This document shows positions 22,727 to 32,035 of a DNA stretch of 64,000 nt, piece by piece (the stretch's first letter is position 1; every line of letters starts with the position of its first letter). The notes beneath the pieces are model-generated. The model was not told the origin of the DNA. It worked only from the letters and a program-made list of their open reading frames with translations, and did no database searches. Origin of the DNA: Streptomyces coelicoflavus (GTDB taxonomy: Bacteria > Actinomycetota > Actinomycetes > Streptomycetales > Streptomycetaceae); contig NZ_BEWB01000008.1 of NCBI RefSeq assembly GCF_003112555.1, positions 62,001 through 126,000 on the forward strand, given 5' to 3'. Position numbers and translations under genes: made by a program.

Positions 22727-25204
22727 ATGCCCTTAAGAGGGTTGAGCGCGAGAAGTAGAGGCTGGGCGGCGTGCGCCACCGCCGCTTTCGTCGCCGCGGG
22801 ACTGCTGGCCGGCCCTGCCGCCAGCGCACGTCCGGCGCCGGACCCATCCCTGACAACGATGTCGATCAAGTCGCCGCCGGGCGGCGCCAACGTACGGGTG
22901 CTGATCTTCTACGGGTCCGCCGCGGCCGGCGACGAGTCTCCGGTCGTGAACGCCGGGATCGCGGCCATCGAGCGGATCGGGCTGTCCGGCCCGGCCAAGG
23001 AACGCTTCAAGGTCGAGGCCACGGACAACGCCGACGTCTTCACCAACGGGAAGAAGCTCGGCCGGTTCAACGCGGTCGTGTTCCTGACCGGCGGCGGCGA
23101 CGTCCTGACGCCCGCCCAGGAGGCGGGCCTGGAGGCCTACATGGAGGCCGGGGGCGGATTCCTCGGCGTCCACGACGCGGCCCGCGCGGAGCCGTACTCG
23201 GACTGGTTCACCGGTCTGGTCGGCGCGCGTCCGGCCGCCGACAGTCCGACGAAGGTCCAGCGTGCCACGGTGGAGGTCGGTGACCGGCGGCATCCGGCCA
23301 CCAAGGACCTGCCGATGGAGTGGAAGCGCCCCGACCAGTGGCTGAACTGGAAGGAGAACCCGTCCGGCGACGTGCACACCGTGGCCCGGGTGCGCGAGTC
23401 GACGTACGCGCCCGGCGCGAGCGCCAACGGCTGGGACCACCCGGTCAGCTGGTGCCGCGACTACGACGGCGGCCGGTCCTTCTACACCGGCATGGGCGGC
23501 ACGGTGTCGTCGTACGACGAGACCGACTTCCGCACCCATCTGCGCGGCGCCCTGATGTGGACGACCCGGCTGTCGCAGGCCGACTGCAAGGCGACCATCG
23601 ACGGCAACTACAAGGCCGAGCGGCTCACCGAGCCCAACCAGCCCGGCCAGAACGACCAGATCGGCGAACCGCACGGCCTGGTCACCGCCCCCGACGGCCG
23701 CGTCTTCTACATCGGCCGCGGCGGCGCGGACTCGTCCCAGCCGGTGGTGACCGACTGGAACGACCCGGACGTCGGCAAGGGCACGGGCGAGATCCACGTC
23801 TGGGACCCGAAGACCGACAAGGTCACCCTCGCGGGCGCGCTGACCGTCTTCGGCAACAAGGGCGGCGGCGACGAGCTGACCAAGGTCGAGGAGGGCCTGC
23901 TCGGCATCGAGCTGGACCCGGAGTTCGCGGAGAACGGGTGGGTGTACCTGCACTACACCCCGCACTCCGAGATCAACCGGGACACGCACATGGCCGAGCG
24001 CCGCGTCTCCCGCTTCACCCTCGACCCGGCCACCAACAAGCTGGACCTGGGCAGCGAGAAGGTGCTGCTGAAGTGGCCGGTGCAGATCCACAGCTGCTGC
24101 CACGCGGGCGGCGGGATGGCCTGGGACTCCAAGGGGAACCTGTACATCGCCACCGGTGACAACAACTCCAGCGGTTTCAGCGACGGTTACTCCGGCAACA
24201 ACCCGGAGCCCAACTTCAAGGGCGTGTCCTTCGCGGACGCGCGCCGCACCGCCGGCAACACCAACAACCTCAACGGCAAGATCCTGCGCATCCACCCGGA
24301 GCCGGACGGGACGTACACACTCCCGGAGGGCAACCTCTTCACCGGCAAGGAGACCGCCGAGGGCGGTGGCAAGACGCGCGGCGAGATCTACGTGATGGGT
24401 GTGCGCAACCCGGCGCGCATCTCCGTCGACAAGAAGACCGACACCCTCTACGCGGGCTGGGTCGGCCCGGACGCCGGTGCTCCGTCGCCGACGTGGGGTC
24501 CGGCCAAGTACGACACGTTCGCCACCATCACCAAGGCGAGCAACCGCGGCTGGCCGTACTGCATGGGCAACAAGCAGCCGTACCGGGACCGGAACCTGCC
24601 GGACCCGTCGAAGCCGCTTGGCTGGTACGACTGCGACCACCCGAAGAACGAGTCGCCGAACAACGACGGCCTGGTCAACCTGCCGCCGGTGACCGGCAAC
24701 AACATCTGGTACTCGCCGCAGGGCGGCGGTCCCGACTACCCGCGCGACGAGAACGGCGTCCCGTCGTACGAGCAGGACGAGGCCACGTACAAGCTGCCCT
24801 GGCTCAAGGGCGGCGGCCAGGCCGCGATGAACGGCCCGGTCTACCGCTACGACGCCGACAGCACCAGTGACACCAAGTGGCCCGCGTACTGGGACGGCAA
24901 GTGGTTCGTCGGTGACTTCTACGACTCCGACCAGCCGCGCAACGCGGTGCTGATGGACCCGAAGACGCAGGGCGACGGCGGTCTGCCGGTGCACTCGGAG
25001 TCCCTGAAGAAGATCGTGCCGATCGGCAACGACGGCATCAAGAACCTGATGGGCTGGAAGTTCGGCCCGGACGGCGCGCTGTACGTCCTGGACTACGGCC
25101 GCGGCTTCTTCACCTCGGACTCCAAGTCGGCCCTGTGGAGGGTCACCTACGAGGGCGGTGGGCCGACGCCGGCCGCCGGACAGCTGGCGAGGGGGTCCGA
25201 GTGA
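22727..25204 (+). CDS. Secreted ThuA domain / PQQ-type sugar dehydrogenase-like protein
   Basis: An 825-residue exported protein. It has a signal peptide (about 1-38, hydrophobic core CATAAFVAAGLLAG, cut after ASA), a ThuA-like class I glutamine-amidotransferase fold (about 52-285, with GGGFLGVHDAARAEPYSDWF and WDHPVSWCRDYDGGRSFYT) and a beta-propeller of the glucose/sorbosone dehydrogenase type (about 305-825, with HSCCHAGGGMAWDS and GVRNPARISVD). ThuA proteins act in trehalose-type sugar oxidation, so extracellular oxidation of a glycan or disaccharide is likely. Codon 3 is TTA (22733-22735), implying dependence on the bldA tRNA. GAGGAG lies six bases before the ATG. The stop overlaps the next start as GTGA. 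Confidence 0.85.
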   Translation: MPLRGLSARSRGWAACATAAFVAAGLLAGPAASARPAPDPSLTTMSIKSPPGGANVRVLIFYGSAAAGDESPVVNAGIAAIERIGLSGPAKERFKVEATDNADVFTNGKKLGRFNAVVFLTGGGDVLTPAQEAGLEAYMEAGGGFLGVHDAARAEPYSDWFTGLVGARPAADSPTKVQRATVEVGDRRHPATKDLPMEWKRPDQWLNWKENPSGDVHTVARVRESTYAPGASANGWDHPVSWCRDYDGGRSFYTGMGGTVSSYDETDFRTHLRGALMWTTRLSQADCKATIDGNYKAERLTEPNQPGQNDQIGEPHGLVTAPDGRVFYIGRGGADSSQPVVTDWNDPDVGKGTGEIHVWDPKTDKVTLAGALTVFGNKGGGDELTKVEEGLLGIELDPEFAENGWVYLHYTPHSEINRDTHMAERRVSRFTLDPATNKLDLGSEKVLLKWPVQIHSCCHAGGGMAWDSKGNLYIATGDNNSSGFSDGYSGNNPEPNFKGVSFADARRTAGNTNNLNGKILRIHPEPDGTYTLPEGNLFTGKETAEGGGKTRGEIYVMGVRNPARISVDKKTDTLYAGWVGPDAGAPSPTWGPAKYDTFATITKASNRGWPYCMGNKQPYRDRNLPDPSKPLGWYDCDHPKNESPNNDGLVNLPPVTGNNIWYSPQGGGPDYPRDENGVPSYEQDEATYKLPWLKGGGQAAMNGPVYRYDADSTSDTKWPAYWDGKWFVGDFYDSDQPRNAVLMDPKTQGDGGLPVHSESLKKIVPIGNDGIKNLMGWKFGPDGALYVLDYGRGFFTSDSKSALWRVTYEGGGPTPAAGQLARGSE

Positions 25205-27408
25205 TACGCCAACGAAGAATGTGGGCCGCCCTGTTGGCCGGCCTGCTGATGGTCCTCGGTCTGCAGGCGACGTCCGCCTCCGGGCAGCCCGCGGCGGCGC
25301 CCACCGCGGCCGCCGCCGACCAGGTGCTCACCTGGACGGCCGGTGACGACATCACCAAGTACACGTCGGCGCCCGAGACGGCGGTGGCCGGTCCGGCCAC
25401 GATCGTCTTCGAGAACAGTGAGGCCACCGGCAACACCACCGGCATGCCGCACACGCTGACGTTCGTGACCAGCGATCCCGAGTACAACCAGGACGTCCAG
25501 CTGAACATCCTGGCCAACCCGAACGACGACCAGGGCGGCAAGCACACCGCCGAGGTCACCCTCACCCCCGGCACGTACATGTACCACTGCACGATCCCGG
25601 GCCACGGCCAGATGACGGGCGTGCTCGTGGTGACCGAGGGCGGCGGTGGCGAGGACACCACGGCGCCGGCGACCTCGGCCGAGGTGGGCGGCACGCAGAA
25701 CGCCGACGGCGCGTACGTCGGTTCCGCGACCGTGACGCTCGCCGCCACCGACGAGGGCGGCTCCGGCGTCGAGCGGATCGAGTACGCGCTCGGTGCCGAC
25801 GGCGCCTGGCAGCCGTACACCACGCCGGTCGTCGTCGACCAGGTCGGCGAGCACACGGTGCGCTACCGGGCGTTCGACAAGGCGGGCAACGCTGCCGAGG
25901 AGAAGAGCGTCACGTTCGCCGTGGCCGCGCCGGACACCGACGACACCACCGCGCCGGAGACCTCGGCAACGGTGAGCGGTGAGAAGAACGCGGACGGTGC
26001 GTACATCGACATGGCGACGGTGACCGTCACCGCCTCCGACACCGGTTCCGGCGTCAACACCATCGAGTACGCGGTCGGCGACGGCGCCTGGACGGCGTAC
26101 ACGGCGCCGGTCATGGTGCACGAGGTCGGCGAGCACACCGTCCGCTACCGGGCCACCGACAAGGCGGGCAACGTCGCCGCGGAGAAGAGCGTCGCCTTCA
26201 CCGTGGCGGCCGCTCCCCCGCAGGACACCACCCCGCCGGTGACCGGCGCGACCGTGGACGGCACCAAGAACTCCGACGGCGCCTACGTCGGCAGCGCGAA
26301 GGTGACCGTGAACGCCGCGGACGAGGGCGGTTCCGGCGTCGCCGGTGTGGAGTACTCGCTGGACGCCGGGCCCTACCTGGCGTACACCGACCCGGTGGTC
26401 GTGGACCGCGTGGGCCGGCACACCGTGGCCTACCGGGCCAGCGACAAGGCGGGCAACACCTCCGAGCCGCTGACCGTGAGCTTCACGGTGGTGGCGGGCC
26501 AGGTGCCGCCGCCGCCCTGCCCGGAGTACGACGAGCGCCTCACGGTGATCGTCGGCACGGTCGACTCGGGGGTGCCGAACCGGGTCACCAACAACCGGTG
26601 CCGGATCAACGAGATGATCGAGGACGAGAAGGAGTGGACGTCCCAGGCGCTGTTCCTCAAGCACGTCCGCGAGGTCATGGACGCGCTCCTGGACGAGGGC
26701 GTCGTCGACAAGCGGGAGTACCGGGCGATCAACAAGGCCGCCAAGCAGTCGAAGATCGGCCGGCCCGGTCAGACCGAGGGCTACCGCAACATCCTCGACG
26801 GCAGCCAGGAGTCCTTCGCCAAGTGGGAGCAGGTGGGCGGCGGTTCGTTCGCGCTGAACGCGGACGGGTCGATCACCTCCAGCACCAGCACGCCCGGCAT
26901 GGGCATGCTGTGGTTCCCCGAGCGCAAGTACGGGGACTTCTCGCTGAAGCTCCAGTGGCGTGACGACGCGGCGGGCACTACCAACACCAACGGCGGCGTC
27001 TTCGTGCGCTTCCCGCAGGTGCACGACCACCCGGAGGAGTCGCGTCCGGAGTGGGTCGCCATCAAGTACGGGCACGAGATCCAGGCGTTCGACAGCCCGA
27101 CCGGCGACATGTACAAGTCCGGGTCCGTCTACGGCTTCGACCGGGTCGGCCTGGCCGGCGCGGGCGTCACCGAGAAGGGCACCTGGAACGACTACGAGAT
27201 CCGGGTGGTGGACCAGCACTACTCGATCTACCGCAACGGTGTGCTGATCAACGAGTTCGACAACTTCGGCGGGCAGACCTTCTACCCCGAGCGCTCGGAC
27301 GACCCGGGCACCGACGGGCGGCGGTTCGCCTCCGGCTACGTCGGACTCCAGGTGCACAGCACGTCGGACGTGATCTCGTACCGCGACGTCCGCATCAAGG
27401 ACCTCTAG
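25201..27408 (+). CDS. Secreted cupredoxin - triple Ig-like - DUF1080 fusion protein
   Basis: A 735-residue exported protein translationally coupled (GTGA) to the dehydrogenase-like gene. In order: signal peptide (1-30); cupredoxin domain (about 40-145) with the copper-site motif YHCTIPGHGQM; three near-identical OmpL47/Ig-like repeats (about 151-245, 248-340, 342-434), each opening DTT(A/P)P and ending RYRA-DKAGN or similar; a Cys-containing helical linker (435-527); and a C-terminal DUF1080/3-keto-disaccharide hydrolase jelly-roll (528-735) with NTNGGVFVRFP and GTWNDYEIRVV. DUF1080 proteins act on 3-keto-glycosides. The copper domain could be the electron acceptor for the partner dehydrogenase, which is inference from the fusion and operon. 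Confidence 0.85.
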   Translation: MIRQRRMWAALLAGLLMVLGLQATSASGQPAAAPTAAAADQVLTWTAGDDITKYTSAPETAVAGPATIVFENSEATGNTTGMPHTLTFVTSDPEYNQDVQLNILANPNDDQGGKHTAEVTLTPGTYMYHCTIPGHGQMTGVLVVTEGGGGEDTTAPATSAEVGGTQNADGAYVGSATVTLAATDEGGSGVERIEYALGADGAWQPYTTPVVVDQVGEHTVRYRAFDKAGNAAEEKSVTFAVAAPDTDDTTAPETSATVSGEKNADGAYIDMATVTVTASDTGSGVNTIEYAVGDGAWTAYTAPVMVHEVGEHTVRYRATDKAGNVAAEKSVAFTVAAAPPQDTTPPVTGATVDGTKNSDGAYVGSAKVTVNAADEGGSGVAGVEYSLDAGPYLAYTDPVVVDRVGRHTVAYRASDKAGNTSEPLTVSFTVVAGQVPPPPCPEYDERLTVIVGTVDSGVPNRVTNNRCRINEMIEDEKEWTSQALFLKHVREVMDALLDEGVVDKREYRAINKAAKQSKIGRPGQTEGYRNILDGSQESFAKWEQVGGGSFALNADGSITSSTSTPGMGMLWFPERKYGDFSLKLQWRDDAAGTTNTNGGVFVRFPQVHDHPEESRPEWVAIKYGHEIQAFDSPTGDMYKSGSVYGFDRVGLAGAGVTEKGTWNDYEIRVVDQHYSIYRNGVLINEFDNFGGQTFYPERSDDPGTDGRRFASGYVGLQVHSTSDVISYRDVRIKDL

Positions 27409-27423
27409 GGGTCACGTCCTGAC

Positions 27424-28449
27424 TCAGTCCGGGCCGGGAGTCCTCTTCCTGGCCCGGCTGGGCTGGACCCGGCTCGGCTCGCCCGGCATCTTCGGATACT
27501 CGGGCGGGTACGGCAGATCACCGAGCCCGTGGTCGTGCTCGTCCTTCGTCGCCAGCTCCAGCAGCGCGTCGAGGGAGTACCTCGTGTCGTCCATGCCCGC
27601 GTGCACGTCGCCGAGTTCGGCGAAGCGCGCGGGCATGGTCGTGATGTCGAAGTCCTGCGGGTGCGCCACCCCCACCTCGTCCCAGGTCAGCGGGGCGGAG
27701 ACGGGCGCGTGCGGGCGGGGCCGCACGGAGTAGGCGGAGGCGATGGTGCGGTCGCGGGCGGTCTGGTTGTAGTCGATGAAGATGCGCTCGCCGCGCTCCT
27801 CCTTCCACCACTTGATGGTGACCCGGTCGGGCATCCGCCGTTCCATCTCACGGCCCACGGCGATGGCGGCGCGCCGCACCTGGGTGAAGGTCCAGCGCGG
27901 CTCGATCGGCACGAAGACGTGGATGCCGCGCCCGCCGGAGGTCTTGGGCCAGCCGCGCAGCCCGCCGAACTCCTCCAGCACGGCGCGCAGTTCGTGGGCG
28001 GCGCGGGCGGCGTCGTCGTAGTCGGTGCCGGGCTGCGGGTCGAGGTCGATGCGCAGTTCGTCGGGGTGGTCGACGTCGTCGCGGCGCACCGGCCAGGGGT
28101 GGAAGGTGAGGGTGCCGTACTGGGCGGCCCACAGCACGGCCGCCTCCTCGGTGGGGCACATCTCGTCGGCGCTGCGCCCGCTGGGGAAGGTGATGTGCGC
28201 GGTCGGGATCCAGTCGGGCATCCCCTTGGGCGCCCGCTTCTGGTAGAACCACTCGCCGGTGATCCCGTCGGGGTAGCGCTGGAGGGTCGTCGGCCGGTCG
28301 CGCAGGGCGCGCAGGATGCCGGGGGCGACGGCCTGGTAGTACCGGGCCACGTCGAGCTTGGTGTACCCGTGCTCCGGGAAGAACACCTTCCCCGGACTGG
28401 ACAACCGCACGGTCCGGCCGCCCGCCTCCAGCTCCACCGCTTCCGCCAT
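27424..28449 (-). CDS. LigD-type DNA polymerase/primase domain protein
   Basis: A 341-residue stand-alone polymerase domain of the LigD family (archaeo-eukaryotic primase superfamily), which fills gaps and adds ribonucleotides at breaks during non-homologous end joining. Seen are SSPGKVFFPEHGYTKLDVAR at 29-48, the paired-Asp metal motif ELRIDLDPQPG near 145, the KTSGGRGIHVFVPI loop near 180 and YNQTARDRTIASAYSVR near 245. The start at 28449 removes 12 unsupported residues. It diverges from the ligase gene 74 bases away, so polymerase and ligase are split into two genes as is common in Streptomyces. A short GC hairpin (27429-27457) lies at its end. Confidence 0.92.
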   Translation of the reverse strand: MAEAVELEAGGRTVRLSSPGKVFFPEHGYTKLDVARYYQAVAPGILRALRDRPTTLQRYPDGITGEWFYQKRAPKGMPDWIPTAHITFPSGRSADEMCPTEEAAVLWAAQYGTLTFHPWPVRRDDVDHPDELRIDLDPQPGTDYDDAARAAHELRAVLEEFGGLRGWPKTSGGRGIHVFVPIEPRWTFTQVRRAAIAVGREMERRMPDRVTIKWWKEERGERIFIDYNQTARDRTIASAYSVRPRPHAPVSAPLTWDEVGVAHPQDFDITTMPARFAELGDVHAGMDDTRYSLDALLELATKDEHDHGLGDLPYPPEYPKMPGEPSRVQPSRARKRTPGPD

Positions 28450-28523
28450 GCGAGCCACGGTAGGCGCAGCGCGGGAGCTTCGCACATCAGGCGCCCCGGG
28501 GCGAGGGCGTACAGAATCGGACC

Positions 28524-29591
28524 ATGGACCTCCCCGTCATGCCGCCCGTGAAGCCGATGCTCGCCAAGTCCGTGGCGAAGATCCCGCCGGGGATGCACTA
28601 CGAGGCCAAGTGGGACGGTTTCCGGGCGATCGTGTTCCGCGACGGCGACGAGGTGGAGCTGGGCAGCCGTACGGGCAAGCCGTTGACCAGGTATTTCCCG
28701 GAGCTGGTGGCGGCGGTGCGGGAGCGGTTGCCCGAGCGGTGCGTGGTGGACGGGGAGATCGTGATCGCGCGGGACGGGCACCTGGACTTCGACGCGCTGA
28801 CCGAGCGGATCCATCCGGCGGACTCCCGGGTGCGGACGCTGGCGGAGCGCACCCCTGCCTCGCTGGTCGCCTTCGACCTGCTGGCGCTGGACGACGCGTC
28901 CCTGCTCGACGTGGGGCTGGCCGACCGGCGGGCGCTGCTGGAGCGGGCGCTGGGCGGGGTGACGCCGCCCGTGCACGTGGCGCCGGCGACGGACGACATC
29001 GAGGTGGCACGGCAGTGGTTCGAACGGTACGAGGGGGCGGGGCTCGACGGGGTCGTCGCCAAGCCGCTCGACCTGCGCTACCGGCAGGACGAGCGGGCCA
29101 TGTTCAAGATCAAGCACGAGCGGACGGCGGACGTCGTCGTCGCCGGGTACCGCTTCCACAAGAGCGGGCCCGTGGTCGGCTCGCTGCTGCTCGGCCTGTA
29201 CGACGACCGGGGTGTACTCCAGCACGTGGGGGTGTGCGCGGCCTTCACCATGAAGCGCCGGGCCGAGCTGGTGGAGGAGCTGGAGCCGCTGCGCATGGAC
29301 GACGCGGGCGGCCATCCGTGGGCGAAGTGGGCCGAGGAGGCCGCGCACGAGTCGGCGCGGCTGCCGGGCGCGCCGAGCCGCTGGTCGGGCAAGAAGGACC
29401 TGTCCTGGGTGCCGCTGCGTCCCGAGCGGGTCGTCGAGGTCGCGTACGACCACATGGAGAACGGCGCGCGCTTCCGGCACACGGCCCGCTTCCGCCGGTG
29501 GCGCCCGGACCGGACCCCCGAGAGCTGCACCTACGCGCAGCTGGAGGAGCCGGTCCGCTACGACCTGGCGGAGATCCTGGGCGGGCCCTGA
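28524..29591 (+). CDS. ATP-dependent DNA ligase (LigC/LigD ligase-type)
   Basis: A 355-residue ATP-dependent ligase with the adenylated lysine K29 in EAKWDGFR (motif I), DGEIV (motif III) near 75, DGVVAK (motif IV) near 176 and FKIKHERTADVVV (motif V) near 194, followed by an OB-fold. It seals nicks and, with the divergent polymerase, supplies end-joining functions; the usual third partner Ku is not in this window. The ATG at 28524 is followed directly by the conserved PPVKPMLA segment. It converges on the zinc dehydrogenase gene. Confidence 0.92.
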   Translation: MDLPVMPPVKPMLAKSVAKIPPGMHYEAKWDGFRAIVFRDGDEVELGSRTGKPLTRYFPELVAAVRERLPERCVVDGEIVIARDGHLDFDALTERIHPADSRVRTLAERTPASLVAFDLLALDDASLLDVGLADRRALLERALGGVTPPVHVAPATDDIEVARQWFERYEGAGLDGVVAKPLDLRYRQDERAMFKIKHERTADVVVAGYRFHKSGPVVGSLLLGLYDDRGVLQHVGVCAAFTMKRRAELVEELEPLRMDDAGGHPWAKWAEEAAHESARLPGAPSRWSGKKDLSWVPLRPERVVEVAYDHMENGARFRHTARFRRWRPDRTPESCTYAQLEEPVRYDLAEILGGP

Positions 29592-29610
29592 CGCACCGGC
29601 CCGACGGCAC

Positions 29611-30801
29611 CTACGGCTTCATCAGCACCTTGACCGCGCCGTCCTGCTTCTTCTGGAACATCTCGTACGCGTGCGGCGCGTCTGCCAGCGGCACCCGGTG
29701 GGTGGCGAAGCCGTCGACGCCAAGGGGGTCCTGGTCGGTCAGGTACGGGACGATCTCGTCGCTCCAGCGGCGTACGTTGGCCTGGCCCATGCGCAGCTGG
29801 ATCTGCTTGTCGAACATGGTGAGCATCGGCATGGGGTCGGCCATGCCGCCGTACACACCGGACAGCGAGATGGTGCCGCCGCGGCGCACCAGGTCGATCG
29901 CGGTGTAGAGGGCGGCGAGCCGGTCGATGCTGAACCGCTCCGCCAGGGGCCCGCCGATGGCCCGGGGCATCACCGCGGCGGTCTGCTGCACCAGCTTGGC
30001 CACGGCGCCGCCGTGCGCCTCGGTGCCGACCGCGTCGATCACGGCGTCGGGGCCACGACCGCCCGTCCGGTCCTGGATCGCCGAGACGAGTTCCTTCTCG
30101 TTGTCGAAGGACCGCAGGTCGAAGGTCTCCACGCCCCGCTCGCGGGCCCGCTCCAGCCGCTCCGGCACGAGGTCCACGCCGAACACCTTGTCGACGCCCT
30201 TGAGGCGGGCGATCCGGCACGCCATGTCGCCGATCGGGCCGAGGCCCAGCACGGCGAGGCTGCCGCCCTGCGGGACGGCGGCGTACTCGACCGCCTGCCA
30301 GGCGGTGGGCAGCACGTCGGAGAGGTAGACGAAGCGGTCGTCGGCCGGCCCCTCGGGCACCTTGACCGGTCCGAACTGGGCCTGGGGCACGCGCAGGTAC
30401 TCGGCCTGGCCGCCGGGGATCGCGCCGTACAGGCGGGTGTAGCCGAACAGCGGGGCGCCCATGCCCTCGCCGGTGACCTGGGTGGTCTCGCACTGGGTCG
30501 GCAGCCCGGTTTCGCACATCCAGCAGTGGCCGCACGCGATCTGGAACGGCACCACCACCCGGTCTCCGGGCCTCAGATTGGTCACCTCGGGACCGACCTC
30601 CTCGACGATGCCCATCGGCTCGTGGCCGAGGATGTCGCCCGGTGTCATGAACGGCGTGAGCACCTCGTACAGGTGCAGGTCGGAGCCGCACAGCCCGGAG
30701 GACGTGACGCGGATGACGGCGTCCGTCGGCTCCTGGATCTTGGGGTCGGGCACCTCCTCCACCCGCACGTCCCGCTTGCCCTGCCACGTCACTGCCTTCA
30801 T
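29611..30801 (-). CDS. Zinc-dependent alcohol dehydrogenase, formaldehyde dehydrogenase-like
   Basis: A 396-residue medium-chain dehydrogenase. Catalytic zinc ligands are C38 and H60-E61 (GHEPMG); the structural zinc site has C90, C93, C96 and C104. The NAD(P)-binding motif GLGPIGDMACRIARLKG is near 190. The long insertion near 260-300 (GGRGPDAVIDAVGTEAHGG and following) places it with the glutathione-independent formaldehyde dehydrogenase branch, so it may oxidise short aldehydes or alcohols. The ATG at 30801 is clear. It diverges from the DUF3048 lipoprotein gene. Confidence 0.88.
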   Translation of the reverse strand: MKAVTWQGKRDVRVEEVPDPKIQEPTDAVIRVTSSGLCGSDLHLYEVLTPFMTPGDILGHEPMGIVEEVGPEVTNLRPGDRVVVPFQIACGHCWMCETGLPTQCETTQVTGEGMGAPLFGYTRLYGAIPGGQAEYLRVPQAQFGPVKVPEGPADDRFVYLSDVLPTAWQAVEYAAVPQGGSLAVLGLGPIGDMACRIARLKGVDKVFGVDLVPERLERARERGVETFDLRSFDNEKELVSAIQDRTGGRGPDAVIDAVGTEAHGGAVAKLVQQTAAVMPRAIGGPLAERFSIDRLAALYTAIDLVRRGGTISLSGVYGGMADPMPMLTMFDKQIQLRMGQANVRRWSDEIVPYLTDQDPLGVDGFATHRVPLADAPHAYEMFQKKQDGAVKVLMKP

Positions 30802-31002
30802 CGCCCGCGCTCCCTCCGTCGCCGTGCGCGTCGGTTCTGCGTGCCCGCCGGGTACCCCCGGGCTCCCGTCGCCGAACCCGGCGGTCTTTTCGGCCGAACA
30901 GCGGATTATCTGCCCCGTTCCGTGTGCCGTATCGGATTCATTCAGGTATGGCACTAAATGCTTCAAGAAGCGCACAATCAATGACACGGGATGGGTGGAC
31001 GG

Positions 31003-31989
31003 ATGGCCGGGATGCGAAGAGGAACGCGCAGAAGGCGTCGCGCCGCGCTGCTGACGGCGGCGGTGGCGGTCTCGCTGGGGGCGGCGGGCTGCACGGCGGG
31101 GCCCGGCGCGAAGGACGACGGACGGGCGTCGCACGCGCCGCGACCGGAGCGGACGCACAGCGCCGCCCCCGCGTCCGGACCGGTGCTCGCCGTGAAGGTC
31201 GACAACGTACGCGCGGCCCGCCCCCAGACGGGCCTGGAGGACGCGGACGTCGTCTACGCCGAGCCGGTGGAGGCCGGGCTGAGCCGGCTGATGGCGGTCT
31301 ACGCCACCGAGCTGCCGGAGTCGGTGGGGCCGGTGCGCAGCGCCCGCGAGTCCGACCTGGAGCTGCTCGGCCAGTTCGACCGTCCGGTGCTGGCCTTCTC
31401 CGGAGCGCAGAGCAAACTGCTGCCGCTCATCGACAAGGCGCCGCTGCGCGCGGAGCCGGCGAGCGAGGACTCCGACATCTACGTCCGCGCCGGGGACCGG
31501 CAGGCCCCGCACAACCTCTACCTGCGGCCGGACAAGCTGCTGGGGAAGCCGTCGGGTGCCGCGGCCCTCACCACCGGGTTCACCTACGGCAAGGCCCCCG
31601 CGGGCGGCCGGGCGGAGCCCTCGCACACGGTGCGCTACCCCTCGGCGAGCTTCGCCTTCACCTGGTCCGAGAGCCGGGACCGGTGGCTGGTCTCCATGGA
31701 CGGCAGCCCGGCCCGCACGGCCGACGGCGGGCGGCTGGCACCGGCCACGGTCGTCGTGCAGCACGTGACGGTGCGCGAGTCGGACTTCCGCGACTTCCGC
31801 GGCAGCAATTCGCCCTACGTCGAGTCGGTGGGCTCGGGCGAGGCGGAGGTGCTGCGCGACGGGCGGGCGTACGACGCGAGCTGGAAGCGCGAGGCGGCCG
31901 CGGACGGCACGACCTTCACCACCGAGGACGGCAAGCCGCTGAACTTCGCCGAGGGCCAGGTGTGGGTCGTCTTCGCCGGGCACTCCTGA
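31003..31989 (+). CDS. DUF3048-domain lipoprotein
   Basis: A lipoprotein of about 328 residues: an Arg-rich n-region, a hydrophobic stretch (AALLTAAVAVSLGA) and the lipobox LGAAGC, whose Cys would be lipidated and anchored on the outer face of the membrane. The mature part shows the YerB-like DUF3048 pattern: VLAVKVDNVRAARPQTGLEDADVVY, GPVRSARESDLELL and a C-terminal GQVWVVF strand. Function in the family is unknown; a cell-envelope role is likely. Starts at 30991, 31003 and 31012 are all in frame; 31003 is a compromise. The end is followed by a 15-bp triplication that repeats the stop codon. Confidence 0.8.
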   Translation: MAGMRRGTRRRRRAALLTAAVAVSLGAAGCTAGPGAKDDGRASHAPRPERTHSAAPASGPVLAVKVDNVRAARPQTGLEDADVVYAEPVEAGLSRLMAVYATELPESVGPVRSARESDLELLGQFDRPVLAFSGAQSKLLPLIDKAPLRAEPASEDSDIYVRAGDRQAPHNLYLRPDKLLGKPSGAAALTTGFTYGKAPAGGRAEPSHTVRYPSASFAFTWSESRDRWLVSMDGSPARTADGGRLAPATVVVQHVTVRESDFRDFRGSNSPYVESVGSGEAEVLRDGRAYDASWKREAAADGTTFTTEDGKPLNFAEGQVWVVFAGHS

Positions 31990-32019
31990 GCCGGGCACTC
32001 CTGAGCCGGGCGCTCCTGA
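31975..32019. repeat. Three 15-bp tandem repeats carrying stop codons
   Basis: GCCGGGCACTCCTGA occurs at 31975-31989 and 31990-32004, with a third copy differing by one base at 32005-32019. The unit is five codons (AGHS-stop), so the gene end and its stop are repeated in frame three times. Confidence 0.8.
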
Positions 32020-32035
32020 CGGGGGCAGTCCCCGG

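Noticed and set aside
20140..22890. A 916-codon minus-strand open frame covering the LacI and laccase genes
   Set aside because: Both covered genes are clear in another frame of the same strand; this frame is Arg/Pro-rich noise.
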